A stretch of DNA of 64,000 nt from the NCBI RefSeq assembly GCF_023343835.1, contig NC_064449.1, positions 1,897,778-1,961,777 of the forward strand. The letters run 5' to 3'. Below are positions 9,778-19,330 of the stretch, piece after piece. Source of the DNA: Lagopus muta (Eukaryota; Chordata; Aves; Galliformes; Phasianidae). Every line of letters starts with the position of its first letter. The first letter of the stretch is position 1. The position numbers were made by a program, and so were the translations under genes. The notes beneath the pieces were generated by a model. It had not been told where the DNA came from. It worked only from the letters and a program-made list of their open reading frames with translations, and did not search any database.

Positions 9778-11715
9778 ATGTGTCCTCGGTGCCCCGGTGG
9801 CGATGAAGCAGCGATGATGGCCGCCGGTGGGACCCTCCGTCCCCGCAGACCGGACCAGGGACAGCCGGGGGAACGACCGCCGCTACGGCTGGTGCTCACC
9901 GTCGCGGCGTGGCTGGGCACCGGCACCGCTCTGGCCGGCCTCAACAAATGGATTTTCTCCGCCCACGGTTTTCGCTACCCTCTGCTGCTCTCCTCCCTGC
10001 ACATGCTGGCGGCCGTGGCTCTGGGCTACCCGCTGGGCTGGGTACGAGGACCGCCGCCGCCCGTCCGGCCCCGCGCGCGGATTTACCTGCTGAGCCTCAC
10101 CTTCTGCGGCAGCGTGGCTTTGGGCAACCTGGGGCTGAGCCTGGTGCCGCTGGACGCAGCTCAGGCCGTGCACGCCACCGCCCCGCTGGCCACCCTGCTG
10201 CTATCGGCGCTGCTGCGGGGCCGCCGGCACCATCCGCTGCAGTACGCGGCCATGGGACCGGTTTGCGCCGGGGCTGTGTGCAGCATCGCCGGAGGTGTCC
10301 GCTTCCACCAGCCCGGGGGCTGCGTCCTCCTGGCTGCCACCGTCCTGCGTGCCCTCAAGTCGCTGCAGCAGAGTAAGTGCCGCCTGTCTGCCCTCGGGAT
10401 GTCCCGGTGATGCCGTACCGGGGATGTGCCAGCACTCGTGGCACTGTCATGGTGCTCTGGGTCCCAGGGATGCTCTTGGTGTCACTGCTGCTCCCTCTAG
10501 TTTTGGGGACATCCCTGTCCCAGCATCACCTCGTGGCCCTGCTGTCACTTCACCCTCCACCTCCACAGCCGTCCCATGTCCTGTTCTGCCCCTTCCCCAG
10601 TGTTGCCCCACCCCCAGCATCACCCCCTGCCCACCCTGTCCCACTGTCACCTCGGTGTGACCATCTTGTTCCCCTGCCCTCCGGTCTGTGCCTGCTCCTG
10701 GTCCCATCCCCATCCTATCCCTGTCCCATCCCAATCCCAGCCACCATCCCACCCCCATCCCTTTATCCCCATCCCCTGCATGTCCCCATGTGGAGCTGCG
10801 CTGTCCCCACTCAGGGCCCCTGGCCATGGCCAGCAGAGTCACCCAGGCCATGATGTCCTTGGCAGGCGGTGGGGAGGAGCACCCTGACCACACTGTTTTT
10901 TTGGAGGGCTGGGAGCATTTCTTCCACCTATGACTCACATGGGCATCACTGCTGTAGCCACAGCCCATGACTCACAGGGCTACGGGATGGGGATGGGGAT
11001 GGAATGGGGTTTGGGAGGGGAATAGGGATGAGGATGGAGGTGGGATGATTTTGGGATTAGGATGGGTGTGGGGACAGGGTGGAATAGCCTGGGAACTTAT
11101 GTGTCACCTCTGGCCCCATCGTGGGCACTGTGGTGGAGATGAGAGCTGAGCATGTGCCACCCCTGGACTCACTCACCCCCAATGCCATGGGATGCCAGGG
11201 TGGGCTGAAGGCACCCCTTCTTCTAGTGATTTTTGGGCTGTTTTTTGCAGCAGGGGCTCTATCTAACTCTGCCCTGTCCCCCCCCAGGCCTGCTGCTGCA
11301 GGAGGGCCGCCTGGACGCCGTGTCCCTGCTGTGCCTCACCGCCCTGCCCAGCTTCTGCCTGCTCTTTGGGGCAGCCGTGGCACTGGAGGTGGCCCCAGCG
11401 TGGCAGGGCGTGCTGCACTACGACGGCTCGCTTTGGGGCTGCGTGCTGCTCAGCTGCCTGGGCTCCGTCCTCTACAACCTGGCCAGCTTCTGCGTCCTGT
11501 CCCTCACCTCTGCCCTCACCATCCACCTCCTGGGCAACATCACGGTGGTGGGCAACCTGCTGCTCTCCCGCCTGCTCTTCGGCAGCCGCCTGAGCGCGCT
11601 CAGCTACCTGGGCATCGCGCTGACGCTGGCTGGGATGTTCATGTACCAGCAGCCACAGCTCATTGCACGGCGCTGGGCCGTGTGGCTGCAGCACCGGCCC
11701 CCCCGGCACCAGTAG
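9778..11715 (+). CDS. SLC35E4: Solute carrier family 35 member E4 (SLC35E4), complete, two exons
   Basis: This is a multi-pass membrane protein of the drug/metabolite transporter superfamily, related to nucleotide-sugar and triose-phosphate translocators; its substrate is unknown. Exon 1 is 9778-10372 and exon 2 is 11288-11715, joined in the codon for Ser (A|GC), giving 340 residues (human about 350). The start at 9778 (MCPRCPGG) is chosen because it aligns with human MCRCPPEHHDG; an internal Met 12 residues later is the alternative. Shared blocks are [94 protein letters not shown]. About ten hydrophobic segments can be traced. Exon 1 is very GC-rich. A long repeat-bearing 3' UTR is likely. 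Confidence 0.95.
10701..10790 (+). repeat. CCCATCC-type pyrimidine-rich array in SLC35E4 intron
   Basis: A degenerate run of CCCATCCC/CATCCC units forms a simple array in the only coding intron of SLC35E4. It is complementary in character to the GGGATGG array about 200 bases downstream in the same intron. Confidence 0.75.
10931..10974 (+). promoter_or_regulatory. Paired TGACTCA (AP-1-like) sites in SLC35E4 intron
   Basis: Two identical ATGACTCACA boxes, with TGACTCA cores at 10931-10937 and 10968-10974, lie 37 bases apart. TGACTCA is the AP-1 consensus (also half of a Maf recognition element). Function is an inference; the motif repetition is seen directly. Confidence 0.4.
10984..11082 (+). 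repeat. GGGATGG-type purine-rich array in SLC35E4 intron
   Basis: A degenerate run of GGGATGGGGATGG and GGATGAGGATGG units with multiple G-runs. It pairs in sequence character with the CCCATCC array upstream and has G-quadruplex-like spacing of G-runs on the sense strand. Confidence 0.75.
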
Positions 11716-11737
11716 GGATGGAGGTGGTGGGATCTGA

Positions 11738-12745
11738 GTGTGGCACAGCTCTGCGTGAGCTGGTGTGCAAGGCTCTGTTTGCACGTCTGCGTGCTGCTGT
11801 GCTTGGCACCGAGAGCACAGGACTGTGCTGATTTGCACAGCTCTGCGTGCACTGGTGTGCATGGCACTGTGTGCACACGTCTGCTGGAGTGCATCTGCGT
11901 GCTTGGCGCTGCGTGCACAAAACTGTGCTGATTTGCACTGGTGTGCATGGCACCGTGTGCATACGTACGTGCTGGGGTGCACAGCACTGTGTGCTTGCAG
12001 GTGTGCAAGGCAGCGTGTCCATGTATGAGTGCTGGTGTGCGTGGCACTGTTTGCACACTTGTATGCTGGTGTGCGTGGCACCGTGCCTGCTGGTGTGTGT
12101 AGCAACATGCACATGTGTGTGCTGGTGTGCACAGCACATCTGTGCTGGTGTGCATGGCACGATATGCCCACAAGTATGCTGGTGTGCACAGCTCTGTGTC
12201 CTCACTCAGGGTGCTGGTGTGCACAGCAGCGTGTGCACGTGCGTGTTTGGTGTGCACACTGTGCATGCACGCATGTCAGTCCACATGGCCATGTTTATGA
12301 CCTGTACGTGTGTGTTCTGGACATGCCAGTGTTTGTGTGCACAGCTCTGTGCATGGGGCACACGTGTGCTGGTGTGCACGGGCTCTGCAGGTGTGAGTGC
12401 GTCTGCACGTGGCAGTGTGTGCAAGGAGTGTGTGAGTGCTGGTGCGTGAAGGTTCCACGTGTGCAAGCAGGTCTCATACGTGTGGGCACGTGTGCTGCTG
12501 GGCAGTCTATGCGTGTGGAGTGCGTGTGCAGAGCATTTTGTGCAGGTGTGCACAGACTGTGTGTGCGAGTGGTGCTCCGTGCACAGCTTTGTGCTTGAGA
12601 GCATGAGCCTGTCAGTGCGTGCACGAGCGTCTGTGCACAAGTGTGTGCAGATCCTTGCAGGTGGGGATCCTTACAGGCTCAGCTTGTGCACAGATTCTGT
12701 GTGTGCCAGTGCATTTCTGTGTGTGTGCACGTGTGCACATCACTA
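11738..12745 (+). repeat. Degenerate minisatellite with GCTGGTGTGCA units
   Basis: About 1 kb of imperfect repeats built from GCTGGTGTGCACAGC, GTGTGCATGGCAC and similar words, with a loose 20-35 base period and alternating purine-pyrimidine (TGTGCA/TGCACA) character. It starts just after the SLC35E4 stop, so it probably forms much of that 3' UTR. Long Cys/His-rich open frames on both strands are a by-product of the repeat. Confidence 0.85.
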
Positions 12746-12966
12746 CTGAGCTCTGCTGGGTGGAGTGAGCATGGGGCATGCGTGCACACAGCTCCTGCCC
12801 CCATGGGACGGAGGGTGTTGGACCCTTGGGGTGCTGCGTGTCACCTCCATGCTGGTGTCCCAGTGATGTCACCCTCCTGCTGTTGGTGATGGCACGGTGG
12901 GCACGTTGGACACTGCACACTCATGTGTATTCCTGAGGAGGTGCAGTGGCACTGGGACAGCTCTGA

Positions 12967-12972
12967 AATAAA
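12967..12972 (+). terminator. AATAAA poly(A) signal, probably SLC35E4
   Basis: AATAAA about 1.25 kb after the SLC35E4 stop, followed within 10 bases by a T-rich stretch (CTCTATTTTTGTC). It is the first canonical signal after that stop on this strand. It would place the minisatellite inside the transcript. Confidence 0.65.
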
Positions 12973-12989
12973 GCTCTATTTTTGTCATA

Positions 12990-14377
12990 CTCCATTCTTG
13001 GCTGCCATGACATCGCACCCTGACCGCCTGTGCCCCCGCTCCCAGTGGGGGCTGTGACAAGAGACTTTAGCCTGAGCCACCCCGCATGTGCTGGGGCTCC
13101 AGACTCAAATGCTGTCTTTCTTCCACTCACTGGGATGGTGAGTCTTGAGGCTGCTTGCAGAAACACCTCAGGAACAGCTCCTCACAGCAGGGCCACCACG
13201 GTGCCACAGGGCCACTGCCATTGGTGCCAGCTTCTCCAGGGCACCTGGGGCTGGAGTGGTGCCCATCCCACAAAGTGCCCAAGGGGCGCTGAGCTATCAG
13301 AACCAGCCCGTGCCCTTGCCAAGGGCTTGGCAGGCACAAGCTGTGCCTGTCCCTTCTGCCTGTTTGCTTTTAGGGCTCAGATTTCAGAGGCTTTTCCATA
13401 GCAGGAAGGACGAGATGGCGTTTTGGGTTTCCTTCTGAAGGGTAAACCACACTGTGGACACCAGGAAAAGCCCCCAGCACAGCCTGGCACCCACACTGTC
13501 CCTTGCCATGGGCTGGAGGAGAGGTACTGGGCCAGGATCCCAGTCTTTACCTGGTTTGCCCTCTTTTTAACACTTTGTAGTGTTGGTGGCTGTCCCCTCT
13601 CTGAGTATTTCAGGCCGTGACCTCAGCCTGCTGGCATTCCTGATGCTGGGGTGTCCCGAAGGGGCGCAGGCATGGGGCAGCTCCCAGCTCCATCCCTGCA
13701 GAAGACAGTGAGCTGCCATGGCCCCGTGCTTTCTGACACCCCCATGGCTCATGTGTCCCCAGTGTGGGGACTTTACCATCTCTTCCAGCCCCTTCTAACA
13801 GTGCCATTGAAATGTTCTGTACAGGGATTAGCTGCTGCCCCAGGGTAAGGCAGTGCTAGCAGGGAGGGATCTGCAGATGGGAGGCAGCAAAGACAAAGTC
13901 TGGCTGAGTAAATGCTGTCCCTGTGTCACATGCTGGGTGATGCTCCTGAAGAGGGGGGCGGTGAGACCCCACCTGTACTGCTGCATCCAGGCCTGGGGAA
14001 TCTGGTAGGGGAGGAAGAGGGATCAGCAGCAAGGAGCAGGATGTCAGTAGGTCTCTCCCAGCACTGTGCTTTTCTGGGTCTCTCCCAACCACAGCAGAAG
14101 AACAGATATTGGTCTGCTGTGTTCGGACCCAGAGTCATACCCCAACTAGGAAAAACAAACCTTGGTACTGTTCTGAACACCCTGCCTTTTTGTAAGCACA
14201 GTTTGTGCTGAAATGAAACAACAGCAGCACGTGACGAATGGCTTCGGTATTGCCAATGGGAGCATGGCATGAACGATGCTGTACGGCCTTACTTACAGCA
14301 TGCCCCCAGCCTCTGCTCACAGCCCAGTCCCTCCTCCTGTAGCTGCAGAGACTCCAACCACTGGCAGGCAGTGAGAG
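12990..14377. other. SLC35E4-DUSP18 tail-to-tail intergenic interval
   Basis: The two genes converge here. I see no gene in this interval. The only recognisable item is a short CR1 coding-region fragment at 13961-14000. Open frames across it lack splice context and family resemblance. Confidence 0.6.
13961..14000 (+). repeat. Short CR1 LINE ORF2-derived fragment
   Basis: The words GTGAGACCCCACCT and CTGCATCCAGGCCTGGGG match the plus-sense CR1 reverse-transcriptase 3' region, which usually reads GAGACCCCACCTGGAGTACTG. Only about 40 bases are clear. Confidence 0.5.
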
Positions 14378-14383
14378 TTTATT
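14378..14383 (-). terminator. DUSP18 poly(A) signal (AATAAA)
   Basis: The minus strand reads AATAAA 58 bases after the DUSP18 stop codon. If used, the 3' UTR would be very short, under about 90 bases. Confidence 0.6.
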
Positions 14384-14440
14384 TCAGAGCTCTGCTGCAA
14401 CTCCTCCTTCTGCTTGCCTTGGTTCCCAGCTGGGCCACAC

Positions 14441-14983
14441 TCAGAACATCATCATCATCCTAGCTTCCCTTTCATAAATATCAGGTATCATCCCGAAGGG
14501 CGAGTGGACCATGCGGACGGTGTTGATGCCGAACAGCAAATACTCGTAGTGGATGAGCTGCCGCCAGAAGCCGTTGTTGGGCCGGATGATGGGCCGGCAC
14601 GAGCGGACCCAAGCGTGAGCACTGGCCAGCGACATGGCGTGGTGCTTCATCAGGTAGGCTATGCAGACCGTGGCTGAGCGGCTCACCCCGGCTGCGCAGT
14701 GCACCAGCGTGCGGCCCCCGCGCTCACCCACACTGCGGATCAAGTCGGCAACAGAGTTGAAGCAGGCAGAGATGCGGGCTGTGGGGATGTCGGCCACCGG
14801 GATGCGCAGGTACTCGATGCCGGGGTGGAACATGTTGGCCAGCTCAAGGGAGACGTTGATGATGGTGGTGATGCGGTTGGCAGCCAGGAGCTGCGCGTTG
14901 CCCGCAGCCACGCCGTCGCTGAGGTAGAGGCAGGGGGTGATGCGGGACAGCCTGTGCCTATGGAGGTGCAGCGCAGCTGTCAT
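14441..14983 (-). CDS. DUSP18: Dual specificity phosphatase 18 (DUSP18), single coding exon
   Basis: DUSP18 is a small atypical dual-specificity phosphatase that removes phosphate from Tyr and Ser/Thr; the mammalian protein has been placed at mitochondria and cytoplasm. The frame gives 180 residues (human 188). Met at 14983 is chosen because MTAALHLHRHRLSRITPCLYLS aligns with human MTAPSC...SQITKSLYIS. Catalytic residues are all present: Asp65 in PVADIP, and the P-loop HCAAGVSRS with Cys96 and Arg102. Conserved blocks AYLMKHHAMSL, SCRPIIRPNNGFW, QLIHYE and GMIPDIYE follow. A splice acceptor (TTTGTTTCCCAG) ends just before 15034, so 14984-15034 is 5' UTR in the same exon. The in-frame open sequence upstream of that acceptor is intron and CR1. 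The sister gene DUSP21 is a mammalian retrocopy and is not expected here. The first exon was not located. Confidence 0.95.
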   Translation of the reverse strand: MTAALHLHRHRLSRITPCLYLSDGVAAGNAQLLAANRITTIINVSLELANMFHPGIEYLRIPVADIPTARISACFNSVADLIRSVGERGGRTLVHCAAGVSRSATVCIAYLMKHHAMSLASAHAWVRSCRPIIRPNNGFWRQLIHYEYLLFGINTVRMVHSPFGMIPDIYEREARMMMMF

Positions 14984-15090
14984 AGCCCGCGCCTTCGTCC
15001 GGCAGCAGCGGTGGACACTGCTGCTCCTCCTTCCCTGGGAAACAAACAGCGTCGAGCGTAAGTGTAAAGATGGCCACGCACAGAGCGTAG

Positions 15091-15255
15091 GCTGAAGGGG
15101 ACCTGGAAGATGATCTAGTTGCAACCTCCCTGCAATGGGCTGGTGGCCAGCCATTAGATTACGCTGCCTAGAGCCCCGTCCAACCCGCCCTTGAATGCCT
15201 CCAGGAACGGGGCATCCACAACTTCTCCGGGCAGCCTGTCCCACTGTGTTCCTCC
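15091..15255 (-). repeat. CR1 LINE 3' end fragment upstream of DUSP18
   Basis: The plus strand reads the antisense of a CR1 3' end: a GACCTGGAAGATGATCTAGTT block, then CCCGTCCAACCCGCCCTTGAA and GGGGCATCCACAACTTCTCC. About 165 bases are clear. It lies in the 5' flank or first intron of DUSP18. Confidence 0.85.
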
Positions 15256-15624
15256 CCTCATCCTTGGGCATGACCAACCCACATGGATGCTTCTCACTGC
15301 CGTCATTAATGAGGTTTTGCCTCATTTTTGAGCCCAGCCCCCAGTATGGCTCACAGTGGGAACACTACCATGAGTACATGGAGCAGGACTAGCCTGAGCT
15401 GGGGCATGGCCAGCCCTGTCTCCAGTGTCCTGTGTCGTGTTCCCTGTTCTCTGTCACCTGCCAGCCCCACACTGCAGTGGCTGGGCCGAATTCCCCACTC
15501 CACTGATTCCATGGTAGCGCTGCATGCACAATGGGGGGCGTGGGGCCATGGAGGAGCTGGGTGGTGTGCGGCCCCGTGTCACCTTCTTCCCACCACCCGA
15601 GAGCAGGGAGCCCACCAGGGCCTG

Positions 15625-16005
15625 GTGAGGGGCTGAGGGACCCCTCATACTGCTCTGGGGGTGATAGGACTCCTCACACTAGTGTGGGGCTGTGAGACCC
15701 TCTTAAAACTGCTGGGGGCTGTGGGGCTCCTTAGTGCCATTGTGGGATTGGTGGGACCCTTCACACCAATATAGGGATGGGGGGGCTGCCTCATACTGTT
15801 CTAGAGGTGGTGGGATCTCCTCATATAGTTTGGGGGCTTAGAACACACTGACGTGGGGCTGCGGAACCCCTCCCACTAGTATGGGGACGGTGGGATCCCT
15901 CACATCATCATGTGGATTGTGGGACCCCTCCCACTGGTTGGGATCCATGGGACCCCTCACACCAGATGGTGGGACCCCTTACACAACCACACCAGGTCCC
16001 CACGC
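15625..16005 (+). repeat. Degenerate minisatellite, unit like GTGGGACCCCTCACACCAGT
   Basis: About ten or more imperfect copies of a roughly 30-40 base unit, with core GGTGGGACCCCTCACAC(C/T) and a linker around ATGGGGATGG or TGTGGGGCTG. Copies have drifted strongly, so the array is old. It ends about 65 bases before the first exon seen of the unidentified gene. Confidence 0.8.
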
Positions 16006-16069
16006 ACCCCAAAAAAGGCATTGCTCGTACCCCACTCTGTGTGACCCGATTTCCTATTGCCCGGAGCAG

Positions 16070-17548
16070 CTGTGTTGTGGACTTTGACATCAGTGTGGGT
16101 GACCATGAGCTCTGCAGCTCCCTGTCCCGATCAGCCGGCCGCTCCAGCCACCATACCCTGCTGCTCCTGGAGAAGAAGGTGACAACCTCCCTCCCCTGGG
16201 CTGCCATCCTGCCAGCATAGGGGAGGGTTTGCTGTGCTCTCTGCTGTGTTTTGGAGGCTGTGCTTTGGAAAAAAAGGAGGGAGTTCCTCATCCCCTGGCA
16301 GCAAGAGCCACAGATGACGAATGGCTGAAGAATGTCTTGTGCAAATGCTTTGCTCCCAGTTCCTCAGAACCCTGAAATCATCACTTCAGCCCTTAAATCT
16401 TCAGCCTGCCAGGTCCTAATGCAGATGCCAGGGGCTTTACTCTGCTTTGGGGCTCTGCGCAGCAGAGAGGGAAACAAATGCTGGAGTGGTCAGACCGAAT
16501 CTGCCCTTAGATGTCATTGCTAAAATAGCCCTGCAGTGAGACACGAGCAACACGTTGACACCTGTCCTCCCAGGAATGGGAATGAGCCAAAGGTTTCACA
16601 ACATCTCAGCTGCCTGATTGCCCCCTAAGGCCTTGTGCTTTGAGCAGTAATGAGTCTGTGAGCCATGGCAGGCGAGACACCCTCTCCTGCAGGAAGTGAG
16701 GATGCCAGGTGAAGTCTGGAATTACAATTCAGGGTGTCATCAGGCAGAGCTGGACGCTGACATGTTGAGGATCCTCATCAGCAGCCTCACAGGGGGGAGC
16801 TGAGATGTCTTTTCCTCCGTTCACCATTCCCTGAACCGGGGCTGACGGTCACCTGTGTGCTCTGTGCTCAGCAGAACACGCAGAGTTATGGGTTTCAAGG
16901 AGTTGGGGCAGCACAGCTGCTGTGAGTGAATTAGCATGAGTGCATCAGCAAAACCAGTGCTGCTCTGGTAGCTGGGCAGCTCCTGCAGTGTGGCACTGAA
17001 GGACACGGTTAGGGGATGGGTTGGGGTTGGACTTGGCCATCTTGGAAGTCTTTTCCAACCTTAATGATCCTATGATTCCATTTTTTTATTTTTATTTTTT
17101 AATCAGATCGATGTTTAAAGTGATAATTATGGATTTTGGAGCTTCTTTGGAGCTTTGAGGTCACCTTCGTGGCAGGGAGGGAGGGACCTGGCAGGATGTC
17201 TTCTTTCACAGAGACAAGCATCACTTCTAAGATCTTTACGTTGAAGTTAGGATAGAGGTATAAGGTCTTACATTTGCCTTCTTAAAGGTGAAGCACTTGG
17301 AAGAGGCCAAAAAGAAGATTGAACGTTACCACCAACGGTTGAAGCAGCAATTTGTGAAAGAACAGGAGAGAAAAACAGCCCGGTGGAAGAAGGCATCAGA
17401 AAGGTTTGAAAAATCCCTGGAGGTGTTCAGCCGCAGAGGTAGAAAGCCGTCTGCCCCTGCTGCTGCGGCCAGGCTGCGAGCAAAGGGACGTGAGAAGGGA
17501 TTGGGAGAAACGTCCAGAGAGCTCCTCCCGCAGGCTGTGCTGAGCTGA
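16070..17548 (+). CDS. Unidentified coiled-coil gene, last two exons (5' end not found)
   Basis: I do not recognise this gene. Exon A runs 16070-16178 and reads CVVDFDISVGDHELCSSL... to TLLLLEKK before a GT donor. Exon B runs 17288-17548 and reads VKHLEEAKKKIERYHQRL..., ending at TGA. The exons join in phase 0. Exon B is charged and heptad-like for about 45 residues (HLEEAKKKIERYHQRLKQQF, RKTARWKKASERFEKSLEVF), then becomes a basic Ala/Arg tail. An AATAAA 77 bases after the stop supports a real 3' end. The acceptor before exon A has a weak pyrimidine tract, so that exon is less certain than B. The upstream exons were not found; a minisatellite lies directly before. It could also be a decaying gene or an alternative 3' end of a neighbour. 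Confidence 0.5.
16990..17083 (+). repeat. CR1 LINE 3' tail in intron of the unidentified gene
   Basis: Plus-sense CR1 end: GGTTGGACTTGGCCATCTTG, then TTTTCCAACCTTAATGATCC and a terminal TATGATTCC, followed by a T-rich tract. Confidence 0.85.
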
Positions 17549-17624
17549 CCGCTGTGTTTCTCAGCTGCTTGCTTGGATTTTCAGCTCGTCCTTCCTGGAA
17601 GCCAGTGCTCAGCCTGCTTACAGC

Positions 17625-17630
17625 AATAAA
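17625..17630 (+). terminator. AATAAA poly(A) signal of the unidentified coiled-coil gene
   Basis: AATAAA in CAGCAATAAACAGC, 77 bases downstream of the TGA of the VKHLEEAKKK exon. Its position is what a short 3' UTR would predict. Confidence 0.6.
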
Positions 17631-17649
17631 CAGCACCATCCCTCGCCAT

Positions 17650-18939
17650 TGGGTTCTACTCCTTTCATATGGATGAGGCTGATGTGGGGGCATGGGCTGA
17701 GCAGCAGCACAGCCGTAAGAGGCAAAAAGCCTTCCAAAGGATTGCTTTCCTCTGAGGCAATAGAAAAGTAATGGAAAGCCACTAGAAGATTTTTGGGGGC
17801 TTGTCTTGGTCTCTCCTTCCTGTGCCTTTAGGGAGGATCCAAAACGTGTCATGGCTGCTTGGATCAGAGAGCCAGAGGGTGCAGACAAACCCCTCACTGG
17901 AAAAAGAAGAAAGTTTGGTAACTTAAGGCACTAGGGAGAAAAAACAACAAGGAATGAGGTATTGAAGAAGGATCCCTCAAGGAGCAGAAGATCAAGTAGA
18001 TTTTACTGACTTTCCTCTGTCCTTATCCAAACCAGGGATATTCAGAGTCATGGTAGAATCCCCAAAGCAGGATGGAGTTCAGCTTATGGACAAACCACAG
18101 CACTGAGGGTATTTACCCTGATTGCCCACCCTGGTTGCTGCAGTGCTGCAGCACAGAGTACATTCTGCTTTTCCTTAAGAGATTCATACACTTGTTTTTA
18201 AAATCCTCAGCATCAGGACAGCACACCTGGCTGGATTGGACATGATAAATTTCTTCTTTCATGCTGGCACTGGGGACAGGCTGGTGTCTGCCTACATCAA
18301 TTAGCTTGAGCAGCTCTATAAAGCAAGAAGAAGCGTGGTGAAAAACATGGAAGTGCCAAGAAGCAAATAATGCAGCACAGTTTTGGAGGAGCTGGAGGCT
18401 GTTAGACTGGGGTGGGTTCTGCTGGCTGCCTCTGGGTCTTCCTTGTTGGAAAACATTGGGAGAAATGGGGAAGTTTAACACTGAGCATGGGCTCAGAGTT
18501 TGGTCCAGACACCAGATTTGTGTGATCAAATCATGCTGGCGCTGCACCCTTTGGCACGCTGGGTCTGAGTGCTGCCTGATTCCCAGTCCTGGCCGTGCAG
18601 GAGCTGCTGGCAAGGCTTTCTGCTGATCAAAATAACGCGCTGTGATCTCAGTGCCCCGACACCTCCGGGGAGCTCTGCTGCCTGCAGCCGACTGCAGAGG
18701 GTGCTGGTGGCTGAGACTGGAACCAAGGGCAGGATAAATCCCAACAGCAGCCAGCACTGCCATCCGACCCCACCAGCTCCCACCCGTAGCAGCCAGAGAT
18801 GCGCGCACGATGCCCTCCCTCACCGAAGAGGCTGCAGGGACAGAAGGCTGCAGCGTTATTCAGACGAGCTGCTCCTGTCCAAAGCCCCACGTGGGGAATA
18901 GCGGGTGCGCACAGGCTGACAGCTGGGAGCCACTTGGTT
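17650..18939. other. Intergenic interval with no recognised gene
   Basis: Scattered short open frames on both strands lack splice context or family resemblance. From about 18600 the sequence becomes more CpG-rich, leading towards the IQCD promoter. Confidence 0.5.
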
Positions 18940-19038
18940 CATAGAATCCTAGGCCGGAAAAGACCGCTAAGATCACGTAGTCGGACTGCTGACCGAGCCC
19001 CGCCACGTCCCTCAGTGCCGCATCCCCATCTTCTCGAA
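18940..19038 (-). repeat. CR1 LINE 3' end fragment in IQCD upstream region
   Basis: The plus strand reads CATAGAATCCTAGGCCGGAA, then AGATCACGTAGTCGGACTGC and CACGTCCCTCAGTGCCGCAT, the antisense of a CR1 end. It is unusually CpG-rich for a CR1 fossil and sits about 200 bases upstream of the X-box. Confidence 0.8.
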
Positions 19039-19089
19039 ACCCGCCGCAAACAGCGACTTCGGCCATTGCGCCTTTGCGCCTGAACCCAC

Positions 19090-19330
19090 CCGCTGCCACC
19101 GCCCCCAAAATGGCCGCTCAGAGACGTCACGGCCTCTCCTCGCTTTTCATTGGACAGTACCGCTGCCCGTCAAGCGAACGAAGACGCTGAGTGGTTCCAG
19201 GGTGTCCGGAAAGAGCCCGCCCCCCCGCACGGGTTGCCTAGCGACCGGGGGACGCCGGCGGCAGTGCGGTCCGGTCGGCGGTGAGCGAAGCGCTGCGGGA
19301 GCGCGGCTCCGTACCGCCCTTCTGTCGGCC
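19090..19330 (+). promoter_or_regulatory. IQCD (DRC10) CpG-rich promoter
   Basis: GC-rich block with AAAATGGCCGC (YY1-like) at about 19107-19117, GACGTCAC (CRE half) at 19123-19130, an inverted CCAAT box (ATTGG) at 19149-19153, a GC box run, and the RFX X-box listed separately. No TATA box is seen. The first exon probably starts soon after, with splicing to an acceptor near 19570 (CTCTTCTAG) before the coding start. Confidence 0.65.
19233..19246 (+). promoter_or_regulatory. RFX X-box (GTTGCCTAGCGACC)
   Basis: The 14 bases match the RFX X-box consensus, GTNRCC with 0-3 spacer and RGYAAC-type half, with one departure in the second half (GCGACC for GCAACC). RFX factors use such sites in promoters of motile-cilia genes, which fits a dynein regulatory complex gene immediately downstream. 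Binding is inferred. Confidence 0.65.

Noticed and set aside
11263-12640. Long Cys/His-rich open frames on both strands downstream of SLC35E4
   Set aside because: They are translations of the TGTGCA minisatellite (and, at one end, antisense SLC35E4); the repetition itself creates the open frames.
14984-15325. N-terminal extension of the DUSP18 frame to 15325
   Set aside because: It reads through a splice acceptor at 15034 and into an antisense CR1 fragment; the family-conserved start is at 14983.
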